A stretch of DNA of 64,000 nt from Marinobacterium lutimaris. Lineage in GTDB: Bacteria > Pseudomonadota > Gammaproteobacteria > Pseudomonadales > Balneatricaceae. Shown here one piece after another: positions 1 to 7,532 of the stretch. The stretch lies in the NCBI RefSeq assembly GCF_900108065.1, contig NZ_FNVQ01000001.1, forward strand, positions 992,001 through 1,056,000, given 5' to 3'. The position numbers were made by a program, and so were the translations under genes. Position 1 is the first letter of the stretch. Each line of letters starts with the position of its first letter. A model generated the notes under the pieces. It made no database searches, was not told the origin of the DNA, and saw only the letters and a list, made by a program, of their open reading frames with translations.

Positions 1-660
1 GTGGTTACCGAAGATACCGCAGACCTCGCGATGGCACTGCTGCTGGCCACCTGCCGCAAACTCAGCGCCAGTGAGCGTTACCTGCGCGCCGATGACTGGG
101 CTTCCGGCATGGGCCAGACCGGCATTCGTGTGCATGGCAAAACCCTCGGCATCATCGGCATGGGCGCCATCGGCCAGGCGCTGGCCCGCCGTGCACAGGG
201 GTTTGGTATGCAGATTATCTACACCAACCGCGGCCCTAACCCAGATGCGGAAGCCGCTCTCGGTGCGCGTTTCTGCGAGACCAAGGAGCAGCTACTGGCC
301 GAAGCCGATATCGTCTCCCTTAACTGCGACCTCAACCCGAATACCCGCCATATCATCGATGCCGAAGCGCTCAGCCAGATGAAGCCCGGCGCCGTGCTGA
401 TCAACGCCGGGCGCGGACCGCTGGTGGATGAAGCCGCGTTGATCAAGGCGCTGGAGAGCGGCCATCTTGGCGGCGCAGGTCTCGATGTGTACGAGTTTGA
501 ACCCCGGGTGAGCCCGCCGCTGACCGCTTTCGATAACGTCACCCTGCTGGCCCATATCGGCAGCGCCACCCAGGAGTGCCGCGCTGATATGGCGCGCCGG
601 GTCTGCGTGAACATTGCTGCGTTTATCCAGCAAGGCGCACCGCAGGATTGCTGCAACTGA
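1..660 (+). CDS. D-2-hydroxyacid dehydrogenase, C-terminal part (5' end outside window)
   Basis: This is the C-terminal ~219 residues of an NAD(P)-dependent D-isomer-specific 2-hydroxyacid dehydrogenase (glyoxylate/hydroxypyruvate reductase-like). The Rossmann motif LGIIGMGAIG is at visible residues 49-58. The catalytic Arg is in NAGRGPLVDE near 137, and the catalytic His is in LLAHIGSAT near 183. Family members are about 310-330 aa, so roughly 100 N-terminal residues lie upstream of the window; the GTG at base 1 is an internal codon, not a start. The stop lies 43 bp before the lactate dehydrogenase gene on the same strand, so the two may be co-transcribed for 2-hydroxyacid use. The exact substrate cannot be read from sequence. 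Confidence 0.9.
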   Translation: MVTEDTADLAMALLLATCRKLSASERYLRADDWASGMGQTGIRVHGKTLGIIGMGAIGQALARRAQGFGMQIIYTNRGPNPDAEAALGARFCETKEQLLAEADIVSLNCDLNPNTRHIIDAEALSQMKPGAVLINAGRGPLVDEAALIKALESGHLGGAGLDVYEFEPRVSPPLTAFDNVTLLAHIGSATQECRADMARRVCVNIAAFIQQGAPQDCCN

Positions 661-702
661 TTTGGCGCCGGTGACAGACTGGCGTAACTGAAGGTCGATC
701 CC

Positions 703-1860
703 ATGAGTATTTTCAATGTGAACCCGGTCACGGTGGATGACTACCGACGACTGGCCCGGCGCAGGCTGCCGCGCTTTCTGTTCGACTATATCGACGGTGG
801 CGCTAACGCCGAGCAGACCTTGGCGGATAACGTGAACGGCTTCGACCGCTACCGCCTCAAGCAGCGGGTGATGCGTAACGTGGATGATGTGGACACCTCC
901 ACCACCCTCGCTGGCTTCGAGGCGGCGATGCCTATGACACTGGCGCCGGTGGGCATGGCGGGCATGTTCGCCCGCCGTGGCGAAACCCTGGGCGCGCGCG
1001 CCGCCAACGCCAACCGAGTGCCCTTCACCTGCTCTACCCTCGGCATCTGCCCGGTGGAAGAGATAGTGCAGGCCACCGGCAAGCCGATCTGGTTTCAGCT
1101 CTATATGCTGCGTGATCGCGAGGTAGTGCAGTCGCTGCTGAAACGAGCCGAAGCAGCCGGCGTAAACACCCTGGTATTTACTGTAGACCTGCCGGTGCCC
1201 GGCAAACGCCTGCGCGACTTCCGCAACGGCATGCTCGGCACCAATCTTTGCAGCAAACTCTCCAAGGCCGCGCAGCTGCTCTACAGCCCGCGCTGGATTA
1301 TGGATGTTGCAATCAAGGGCAAACCCCACGTGATCGGTAACCTGAGCGAAGTGGTGCCCAACCCCGATGATCTGAACGAATACAAAGCCTTTATCGACAG
1401 CCAGTTCGACGCCAGCGTCACCTGGAAAGATATCGAATGGCTCAGAACAATCTGGCCCGGCAAGCTGATCATCAAAGGTGTGATGGAGGTTGGAGATGCC
1501 CAGGCAGCGGTAGCCGCAGGCGCCGATGGCGTGATCGTCTCCAACCACGGCGGCCGCCAGCTGGACTCGGTCTCGTCCAGCATCGCCAAGCTTCCCGCTA
1601 TCGCCAAGGCCCTGGGCGATCAAACCGAGGTTTATATCGATAGCGGTATCCGCAACGGCATCGATGTGGTCAAAGCGATCGCCCTGGGCGCCCGCGGCGT
1701 CCTGATCGGCCGCCCCTGGATCTACGCCATGGCCGGCGCCGGCGAACAGGGAGTGAATGATTTGCTCAATAACTTCCAGAGCGAGATCAGAACCGCCATG
1801 GCGCTGATGGGCGTGAACCGGTTGGAGGAGATTACTGGGGAGTTGATTGAGGAGGTTTGA
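703..1860 (+). CDS. lldD: FMN-dependent L-lactate dehydrogenase (LldD-type 2-hydroxyacid oxidase family)
   Basis: This 385-aa flavoprotein oxidises L-lactate or a related L-2-hydroxyacid to the 2-oxoacid and passes electrons to the quinone pool at the inner membrane. The N-terminus carries the family signature RFLFDYIDGGA. The active-site Lys is near residue 258 (IIKGVM), the catalytic His near 282 in SNHGGRQ, and the phosphate-binding region DSGIRNG near 312. The length matches LldD (380-396 aa). It follows a D-2-hydroxyacid dehydrogenase gene and ends at a strong terminator, suggesting a small hydroxyacid operon. Mandelate or glycolate as substrate cannot be excluded from sequence alone. 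Confidence 0.9.
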   Translation: MSIFNVNPVTVDDYRRLARRRLPRFLFDYIDGGANAEQTLADNVNGFDRYRLKQRVMRNVDDVDTSTTLAGFEAAMPMTLAPVGMAGMFARRGETLGARAANANRVPFTCSTLGICPVEEIVQATGKPIWFQLYMLRDREVVQSLLKRAEAAGVNTLVFTVDLPVPGKRLRDFRNGMLGTNLCSKLSKAAQLLYSPRWIMDVAIKGKPHVIGNLSEVVPNPDDLNEYKAFIDSQFDASVTWKDIEWLRTIWPGKLIIKGVMEVGDAQAAVAAGADGVIVSNHGGRQLDSVSSSIAKLPAIAKALGDQTEVYIDSGIRNGIDVVKAIALGARGVLIGRPWIYAMAGAGEQGVNDLLNNFQSEIRTAMALMGVNRLEEITGELIEEV

Positions 1861-1889
1861 GGTCGCTTAGCGAGGAACTGTTAAAGCAA

Positions 1890-1925
1890 GGGCCGGATCG
1901 ATGAGGATCGTCCGGCCTTTTTAAT
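1890..1925 (+). terminator. Rho-independent terminator after lldD
   Basis: The stem GGCCGGA/TCCGGCC encloses a short loop and is followed by TTTTT. It starts 30 bp after the lldD stop and closes the hydroxyacid operon at the left edge of the accessory region. Confidence 0.85.
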
Positions 1926-1972
1926 TTAATCTGAGGTTCGGCTCTTGGCCCAGAGCTGGCATGAGCAGCTAC

Positions 1973-2182
1973 TCAGTCCAGGTGGTCTTTAGTCCATGAG
2001 CAGTCATTTGCTGACAACAGAGTTGATCTAGGCTCCCCGTTAGCATCATCAATATCGTAGTCTATCCCTGTTCGTTTGCGTTTGCCGGTAAGGGAGAATG
2101 TGGTAAGTTCCGAGTGTGGCTGACCCCATGTCCATAGGCCACCTATGGGAATCAAACAGTCGTTAAAGCGAACAAGCTGCAC
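1973..2182 (-). CDS. Small hypothetical ORF, 69 aa, uncertain
   Basis: This short ORF would start at GTG (MQLVRFNDCL...) and ends 48 bp beyond the lldD terminator. The residue composition looks protein-like, with mixed hydrophobic and charged residues and no low complexity. There is no clear Shine-Dalgarno sequence before the GTG, and the frame is open for only five codons upstream. It may be a fragment of a decayed gene at the edge of the AT-rich accessory region. No family was recognised. Confidence 0.3.
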   Translation of the reverse strand: MQLVRFNDCLIPIGGLWTWGQPHSELTTFSLTGKRKRTGIDYDIDDANGEPRSTLLSANDCSWTKDHLD

Positions 2183-2277
2183 AACAGCGTAAATGAGTCA
2201 CATTCCCAACTGGGCACAGTGACTTTGTTTAGTGGCCTGACAATGTCGAAAAAAGCCCAATTTTGGAGAACGTGCTT

Positions 2278-3288
2278 ATGAACACGAAGTCAGCAAACCT
2301 GCCAGAATTTACCCTGACAATCCTGGGTAAAAATCGCACTCCGATTCGTCAGAAGATCTTTGACAGTAAAAACTTCATCTTGCCCGGCACTCGGGTTGGC
2401 GTTGAAAACCGTGAGCCTAAAACCCGTAAAGAGAAGATGGACGCCTGGGTTCAGGCCCCACTGTCTGAGCGGCAAATTGAGATCATGGGAATGATGGGAC
2501 AGCCGAACCCGTTCCACCATTTCGCCAAGGCGTTTGATACCTCCCAGCTCACGCTTTCGATTCCTAACAAGGGTATCAAGATCAAGGTCGCAGACTTCCG
2601 CGAAGAAGCTCTGAAAGCTGCTCCTGAAGGAACGAAGATAGGCGCGGCTTTTGACACCTATGCCAAAGCACAATACGACCGCTCTTATTCTGATTTGGTT
2701 AGTGATGCCCGCAACAAAGTGATCTCCCGGTTCGAAGCCGCCTTTGCGGAGAACCTTGATCACGACCCGATGAACGATGAGTACCACACTGACAAGGAAA
2801 TTTTCCTGCACCATCCTGTGTGGACTCCTCAAAGCTCAATTAAGGAATACAAGTTGCTCGCGAAGCAAGGTCATGTGTACTCCCAGTACCTGGCCGGTGT
2901 GTTTCTTGCCTCGAACGCTGGTGGTTACAAGGTTGAGTGTGTTGAGTACCTGCTGATGGCATACGAAAATAAGCATCCTGAAGCCATGCGCGTACTCGCT
3001 GAGTTCCTGAATTTCAAGAATGATTACTACGGGGCGGTGCAATGCGCACTTCTGTCTATAGACGGTGGTGATGACTACTCGATGAAAATCGTTCGTGAAG
3101 TGCTTGGCAGTACCTCTCACCAAATGATGCAGACGAATCATGGTGTCGCTCCACTAAGCCTCGTAATCATTGAGACTCTCCGCGCAAACGGATTCGACTC
3201 GATCCTGGGAGAGCATTTCAGCGAGTTCAATCCTGACCCACATCCTGGAATTCGTATCGCTGATTTTCTCAACGGGGCGCAGTCATGA
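2278..3288 (+). CDS. Hypothetical protein with Sel1/TPR-like helical repeat region
   Basis: The product is about 336 aa. The ATG at 2278 is preferred over the upstream TTG at 2263 because GGAGA sits 8-9 bases ahead of it. The N-terminal two thirds match no family I know. Residues ~190-265 read like degenerate Sel1 repeats (AKQGHVYSQYLAG, AYENKHPEAMRVLAEF), which usually form alpha-solenoid protein-binding surfaces. There is no signal peptide or membrane segment. The stop overlaps the next start in ATGA, so it is translationally coupled to the zinc-ribbon protein. It lies on the opposite strand to the cassette array. Base composition is more AT-rich than the core genes, consistent with acquisition. 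Confidence 0.75.
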   Translation: MNTKSANLPEFTLTILGKNRTPIRQKIFDSKNFILPGTRVGVENREPKTRKEKMDAWVQAPLSERQIEIMGMMGQPNPFHHFAKAFDTSQLTLSIPNKGIKIKVADFREEALKAAPEGTKIGAAFDTYAKAQYDRSYSDLVSDARNKVISRFEAAFAENLDHDPMNDEYHTDKEIFLHHPVWTPQSSIKEYKLLAKQGHVYSQYLAGVFLASNAGGYKVECVEYLLMAYENKHPEAMRVLAEFLNFKNDYYGAVQCALLSIDGGDDYSMKIVREVLGSTSHQMMQTNHGVAPLSLVIIETLRANGFDSILGEHFSEFNPDPHPGIRIADFLNGAQS

Positions 3289-3560
3289 GCGGCTTTCGAA
3301 TATGGGATAACAACAGCTCTGACGAAGAGCAGGAAGAGTTTGAGTGTCTCGATTGCGGGTGCACCACGTCCGAGGCTGACTTCGAGTCAGTCGACGATGA
3401 GATGAACCAGCAACGTCCGCGCTGCCCTGACTGCCAGAGCTCACACCGAATCTCCCGCGCAACCTGCGAATGTGGTGAGCCCGCGACTCATGAGGTTGAC
3501 TCAGGGTTCGTTTGCGACGATTGCCATGACCACTATGTCAGCGGTTACAACCGGGACTAA
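3285..3560 (+). CDS. Small zinc-ribbon-like hypothetical protein
   Basis: This 91-aa acidic protein has four paired-cysteine clusters: C21/C24 (plus C26), C47/C50, C61/C63 and C77/C80. The layout suggests one or two structural zinc sites of the ribbon/treble-clef type. The start ATG overlaps the upstream stop by 4 bp, so the two proteins are probably made in fixed ratio and may act together. Such ribbons commonly mediate nucleic-acid or protein contacts; the function here is unknown. It is in the AT-rich accessory region, and the nearest known mobile feature is the attC site starting at 3705. Confidence 0.7.
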   Translation: MSGFRIWDNNSSDEEQEEFECLDCGCTTSEADFESVDDEMNQQRPRCPDCQSSHRISRATCECGEPATHEVDSGFVCDDCHDHYVSGYNRD

Positions 3561-3704
3561 TGTTTAAGGGGGTGGGACGTGCATAATTGCTCGCACGCCC
3601 CCACATACCAATGAGACTTTAAGCATCCGGATCTCCAGCTCTCATTGCCGATAAGCGGTCACCACTTGAACCCACAGCCCGAAGCAGACGGTAGCGAGAG
3701 CAGT

Positions 3705-3795
3705 CATAAACGCTCCAAACAGGGGGCCGACAAATAAGCGCAGCGTATTGGCGGTTCCAGCGACCAACGGGAGCGACTGCTTCAGTTTGTTAGGC
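3705..3795 (-). other. attC recombination site 4 (distal, degenerate R')
   Basis: On the - strand this 91-bp element starts with GCCTAAC (3795-3789), five bases past the stop of the adjacent cassette gene. It continues with the common attC arm CGCTCCCGTTGGTCGCTGG and ends in GCGTTTATG (3711-3705). The terminal core reads GTTTATG instead of GTTRRRY, so it may be a decayed or fused end. Confidence 0.75.
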
Positions 3796-3799
3796 AAAA

Positions 3800-4684
3800 T
3801 TATCCCTCGACTTGGAATATAAATTCCTCACCAGGAACCAAGTTAAAGTTGCAATCCTTAGCTTCAAGCCCGTTAAGCTTGAGGCGATTAATAGCCTCGC
3901 CTTTACTTTCTAAATCCATCAGCATTTTTTGTTCTAATTTTTCAACATGAGAAAGCATATGAAGAAACCCGCTAAGTATATCGGTACTTTCTTCTAGGAG
4001 TTGCGACCTCGAGATATCTGCAGTTCTAATGTTTAAATCTTGAATCCCTGAATGTGCCGCCTGTGAATTTCTCAACTTATTGACAAGATCCATATGATCC
4101 ATGGCGCAATGCTCAAATTCTAAGCAAAGATGGTATGGGTGTGCGAGTGTGCCAACCAAAGATACGAGATGAGGTTCTTTACCATTTTTTCGTTTGCAAC
4201 CTGGGCATGGAGACTCTAGCAATTGCCCTAATGCCATTCGTCCATATCTCGATTCTGGAATCTGTGTGCAGTATAGGAGCTGTTTAATTGAGGCTTCACA
4301 TAGCCTCGTGGAATATAGAAGTATTTCATTATAGAGGCGAAGCCTTTCAATTTCTGAGTCTGTCTCATCATCTGTAGACTCAGAAAAGTTCGCATAGTCG
4401 TGAGAGCTATTTATAACCCTACTCATTAGAAGCGATAAAGTAACCCCGCTCTTAGAATATGGATTCGTAAAACCGCTATTATGTGGGGCTTCATGAGTAG
4501 GAATAATAGATAGGTGCCCTCGCTGTAACATCCAAGCACGCATTTCTGTTGCGATTGGCAAAAGATTTATCCCGCTAATCATTTCCCCTGACCAGCGAAA
4601 CGCTTGAGGACGATAGCTCCAAGAGTGATGAGTACCATGCCACTCGCGTTTATTAGATTCCACTTCGGCTGATTCCTTCCTCAT
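3800..4684 (-). CDS. Cassette gene: hypothetical protein with RNxxxxH (HEPN-like) motif and CxxC
   Basis: This 294-aa soluble protein was not matched to a named family. Residues 160-163 are CPGC. Residues ~172-212 form a helical segment (LVGTLAHPYHLCLEFEHC ... LRNSQAAHS) with Arg205 and His211, matching the Rx4-6H pattern of HEPN ribonucleases. Residues ~225-265 look coiled-coil. The ATG at 4684 directly abuts the R' core of attC 3 and has no upstream Shine-Dalgarno; a GTG about 7 codons in, after AGGAAGGA, is an alternative start. Its own attC follows five bases past the stop. A toxin or defence role is an inference from the HEPN-like motif and cassette location. Confidence 0.75.
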   Translation of the reverse strand: MRKESAEVESNKREWHGTHHSWSYRPQAFRWSGEMISGINLLPIATEMRAWMLQRGHLSIIPTHEAPHNSGFTNPYSKSGVTLSLLMSRVINSSHDYANFSESTDDETDSEIERLRLYNEILLYSTRLCEASIKQLLYCTQIPESRYGRMALGQLLESPCPGCKRKNGKEPHLVSLVGTLAHPYHLCLEFEHCAMDHMDLVNKLRNSQAAHSGIQDLNIRTADISRSQLLEESTDILSGFLHMLSHVEKLEQKMLMDLESKGEAINRLKLNGLEAKDCNFNLVPGEEFIFQVEG

Positions 4685-4750
4685 GCCTAACGTTTGGTTA
4701 AGGGGCGGCCTTTAGCCCGTCCCAGCGAGCGATTTGAACAATTTTTAGGT
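4685..4750 (-). other. attC recombination site 3
   Basis: This 66-bp site reads on the - strand from ACCTAAA (R'', containing the TAA stop of the upstream cassette gene) through the arm CGCTCGCTGGGACGGGC to GTTAGGC (R', 4691-4685). R' is followed at once by the ATG of the next cassette gene. Core motifs, size and stop-codon overlap are typical. Confidence 0.9.
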
Positions 4751-5452
4751 GCTTTCTATCAATTTAATTTCACAATCTTCGAACACATCTTGCCCTGAAG
4801 TCCACAAAGTAGCCGCTTCCTCAGTCTCTAATGCCACTAAAACTGCCTTAGTTAACTCGTAGCTACCATGAAAGCTTTTAGGTAGAGATTTTAGTAATCC
4901 ACTTCGATAGCCGGATATTATGGCTGTATACGTTGCAAGCTGTGCTTTCTCTTCGGTAATACTACCTGGAGGAAAGCCGTGTGGCTTTGCAGCAATGCAT
5001 TCTTGTAAGCTAAGCGATGTATGCTTCTGGCATAACAGAGGGCGAACTTTGTATATTTGGCACTTCCCTTTATCTAAGAATGCACATGGCAGATTAAGTG
5101 CTCCTCTCTGCTCTGGCGTCTTCCCCTCAATTTTTTTGTTTAAAGTGCTTAGCTTGAAGATAAACCGTTGAACCAGATTCAACTTACGTCGAGTTAGATA
5201 CTCAGCAATCCTTAAAGCTTCAGGAGCTGTTACAGAAACAGACTGATAGCAGCAATGATCACATTTGGCCCTGCACGCAATCGGAGGGGTTCTCGGATCT
5301 AAGACTTTATCTCGCATATTTTTTGCGAAGTCGGCGGCATTTTCTACAACGTCACATAGGGTCGAAATAGTCGCTGACTCCGCCAGTCTAAACTGAACCT
5401 CTGATTCTTCTGCGTCAGCCAAACCTGACAGAAATTCTTGTTCCTTATCCAA
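4745..5452 (-). CDS. Cassette gene: YkgJ-type cysteine-cluster protein
   Basis: This 235-aa protein contains the CxxxCxxCC cluster (C60, C64, C67, C68) followed by C123, C131 and C141 in the pattern CAFL...GKCQIYxxRPxxC. It is the signature of the YkgJ/UPF0153 family, thought to bind an Fe-S or zinc cluster. A ~55-residue N-terminal helical region and a C-terminal tail lie outside the domain. The start is TTG at 5452, supported by GGAGG six bases upstream. The TAA stop is part of attC 3. The biochemical role of the family is not firmly known. Carriage as a mobile cassette is what makes this copy notable. Confidence 0.85.
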   Translation of the reverse strand: MDKEQEFLSGLADAEESEVQFRLAESATISTLCDVVENAADFAKNMRDKVLDPRTPPIACRAKCDHCCYQSVSVTAPEALRIAEYLTRRKLNLVQRFIFKLSTLNKKIEGKTPEQRGALNLPCAFLDKGKCQIYKVRPLLCQKHTSLSLQECIAAKPHGFPPGSITEEKAQLATYTAIISGYRSGLLKSLPKSFHGSYELTKAVLVALETEEAATLWTSGQDVFEDCEIKLIEST

Positions 5453-5474
5453 GCGACCTCCGTGCTCTTAGTCC

Positions 5475-5559
5475 GCCTAACGTCGCGTTAAAGGGCCAGA
5501 GCAGAAAAGTTATAGAGGTCCCAGGAGCGCAGTTACCGAATTTTAGTGCTTTGTTATAT
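5475..5559 (-). other. attC recombination site 2
   Basis: This 85-bp site runs on the - strand from ATATAAC (5559-5553), one base after the TGA stop of the upstream cassette gene, to GTTAGGC (5481-5475). The internal arms include TGCGCTCCTGGGACC and CTCTGGCCC. The next gene starts 23 bases beyond, with its own ribosome binding site. Confidence 0.9.
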
Positions 5560-5560
5560 C

Positions 5561-6472
5561 TCATTTTCCCACCACCTGTGCCAGCCATTTCTTGAAGTAT
5601 GTTAGCTCTTTCGGGTCCGGGATAACTTTAAACAACTGGGCCAGATTTTCACGAGTTAGCAGCACTCGGCCAGCCTTCACAGCGGTTTTAACACGCTCCA
5701 GCTTTTCCTCAAGTTCTTGGCACCATTTTGCCCAAAAGCGGAGTGCGCTCGAGGGCGCTGCATCGACATCAAAATCCGCCAATTCTGCAAGTTTAGGTTC
5801 TACATCCAGAACTAGGATCTCTCGGATATTGTGCTCATGGTAAAGGCACTCGATGCCACTAAGATTGCCTGTTTGCTCCTCGAGATACTGTGGCCGAGGC
5901 AACGACTTGCCAGCCATTACCTCCATTCCCTTAACCTCTTCTTCCGTCGCTAGGCGAGGAACACGGATTGATCCATCTCGCGCCCGGATCATTTTACCAA
6001 CCTCGCGCACTAAAATGTCGGGGCAACCTTGGTTCCGCTCGGCCAAAGCTCTGCTAGTTCGATACACCCAATCGGTACCTTTCTCCTCTCCCCTCATCTT
6101 GGAAATCTCTTCGAGGTAGCGTTCGAGTTGAAAAAGGAATGACGCAATAGTCTGTCGGTTTTGGTAATCAGTCAGTGCTCGGGCAAATACCTTGGAGAAT
6201 TCATCAAACTTCACACCAAAGTGATTTTTACCGCAGATATTTCCAATATTTGTGACCCTTCCGGATTTCGTTGTGACGATATAGCCCCGGCCGTGTGGTT
6301 GGTGGCACACAGAGAGGCCACAGTTGATCTTGTCTTTGAACATATACCTACCTATGATTTCTTTCAGCTCCTCTTTTTCAGGATCAAGGTCGATAGTAAA
6401 ACCCGGAAGTTGCAGGATTTCTTCCCAAGACTCTACATCTTCAAATCCGCGCTCGCTGTTTAGGGTGATCAT
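5561..6472 (-). CDS. Cassette gene: hypothetical protein with N-terminal Cys/His metal-binding motif
   Basis: The product is 303 aa with no recognised family. An N-terminal module carries Cys51, Cys56, His57, His60, then Cys80 and His84 within SGRVTNIGNICGKNHFG, resembling a small zinc-binding fold. The remainder (~100-303) is predicted mostly helical and charged, with possible coiled coil around 110-125 and 245-270. The start ATG at 6472 has CGAGGT nine bases upstream, placed just after attC 1. Its attC follows the TGA by one base. Cytoplasmic. The conserved-looking motif suggests a real, possibly nucleic-acid-binding protein; that is inference. Confidence 0.75.
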   Translation of the reverse strand: MITLNSERGFEDVESWEEILQLPGFTIDLDPEKEELKEIIGRYMFKDKINCGLSVCHQPHGRGYIVTTKSGRVTNIGNICGKNHFGVKFDEFSKVFARALTDYQNRQTIASFLFQLERYLEEISKMRGEEKGTDWVYRTSRALAERNQGCPDILVREVGKMIRARDGSIRVPRLATEEEVKGMEVMAGKSLPRPQYLEEQTGNLSGIECLYHEHNIREILVLDVEPKLAELADFDVDAAPSSALRFWAKWCQELEEKLERVKTAVKAGRVLLTRENLAQLFKVIPDPKELTYFKKWLAQVVGK

Positions 6473-6494
6473 TATTTACGACCTCGAATCTGAT

Positions 6495-6578
6495 ACATAA
6501 CGCCCGCAGCACGCGTGGCTTTGGAATGTAGGCAAAGCCGCAATGAAAAAGACGTCGCCGTGCCTACGATTGTTAGAA
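6495..6578 (-). other. attC recombination site 1
   Basis: This 84-bp site runs on the - strand from TTCTAAC (6578-6572), whose TAA is the stop codon of the upstream gene, to GTTATGT (6501-6495). The outer arms AGGCACGGCGACG and CCACGCGTGCTGCGGGC can pair imperfectly, with an inner AATGCGGCTTTGCC segment. This is the standard attC design. Confidence 0.9.
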
Positions 6579-7514
6579 ACGATCAATATCATTCAGCCTC
6601 TTGAGTTTATCTGTGTTGGCCAGCAATACGAACTGACGAATGCGGTACGTATCCGCGACAAGCTTTCCATGTTCTTTAATCGTTTGTAGTGCGTCATCCG
6701 ATCTGCGAAGATCAAATCCGATTTCACGAGAAATCTTCCACGTAGATTCTGAAAGTTCTTTGAGGCTTACAAGGGATTCACCTGCAGTCGAAGTTGCATT
6801 CTCCACAATAGATGAAATCACATCAGACAAACGGCTCGGACCTCTTCCTACAAACTGAGGCGAATGCCAGCATATATCTGTCCCTGTCTGTGAGTAGGAA
6901 TAGAAGTGATTATGATCCTGGACATGCTCGTGCGGTGTTATAGCCACGTGTTCTCTTAAAAACGGACTGCAATTCAGGTAACGAACCATAAATCTCTCTC
7001 GGATCTCAGCGTGGCGTCTGAACCATATAGGATCACCATGAAAACGGAAATCTTCGTTAAAAAGCGTTTGATAATATTGTGATTTATCTAGCTCTAAAGG
7101 AGCTACATAGAACGCTCTTGAAACACCTTTTATTTCATGGCTAAGCAGCACATTATGCTGAAGGTGATACGCTTTTTCAGCCTTCTTTCGGAGCTGAAAA
7201 AACAGTGATGGATCCTCTTCCAAGCTATTGAGAGCTCGATACTCTCTGATGTCTTCCATCCGGCTTCGGCTAACAGATTTAGAAATTGGGACAATCGTCG
7301 ATGAGTGCAGTCCTGTTGATTTTTTAAACTGCATGTAAATCGTACAGCCTGCATCATATCGCTTATCTGCGCCAGTGATTGGCTCGTTCACATCGACTAA
7401 TCGCAGCGGTCCGGGACTCCCCAGAGGCGTGCACCAAGAAAAGTACGAAGCAATATCTGCCTCAATCTGAGCTTCTGAAAGGTTCCCTTTAATTACGTAC
7501 TTCGGACTAGCCAC
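6573..7514 (-). CDS. Cassette gene: hypothetical protein with D...QxK nuclease-like motif
   Basis: This 313-aa protein was not assigned to a named family. The N-terminus has an acidic helix (SEAQIEAD, E14/E18), then D54 and Q62-F-K64 in ADKRYDAGCTIYMQFKKS. That spacing matches the E...D...(D/E/Q)xK core of PD-(D/E)xK nucleases, with Gln in the third acidic position as in several restriction-type enzymes. The C-terminal ~90 residues are helical. The start is GTG at 7514 with AAAGGAAAG eight bases ahead. The TAA stop lies inside the R'' core of attC 1, so this is the first cassette of the array. A defence-nuclease role is plausible but untested. Confidence 0.75.
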   Translation of the reverse strand: MASPKYVIKGNLSEAQIEADIASYFSWCTPLGSPGPLRLVDVNEPITGADKRYDAGCTIYMQFKKSTGLHSSTIVPISKSVSRSRMEDIREYRALNSLEEDPSLFFQLRKKAEKAYHLQHNVLLSHEIKGVSRAFYVAPLELDKSQYYQTLFNEDFRFHGDPIWFRRHAEIRERFMVRYLNCSPFLREHVAITPHEHVQDHNHFYSYSQTGTDICWHSPQFVGRGPSRLSDVISSIVENATSTAGESLVSLKELSESTWKISREIGFDLRRSDDALQTIKEHGKLVADTYRIRQFVLLANTDKLKRLNDIDRF

Positions 7515-7532
7515 AAAACTTTCCTTTATGTT

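Noticed and set aside
3640-3795. A - strand open frame downstream of the HEPN-like gene that reads like a membrane segment
   Set aside because: The frame runs through the attC 4 palindrome; attC arms of this type commonly give hydrophobic read-through. It has no Shine-Dalgarno or ATG start.
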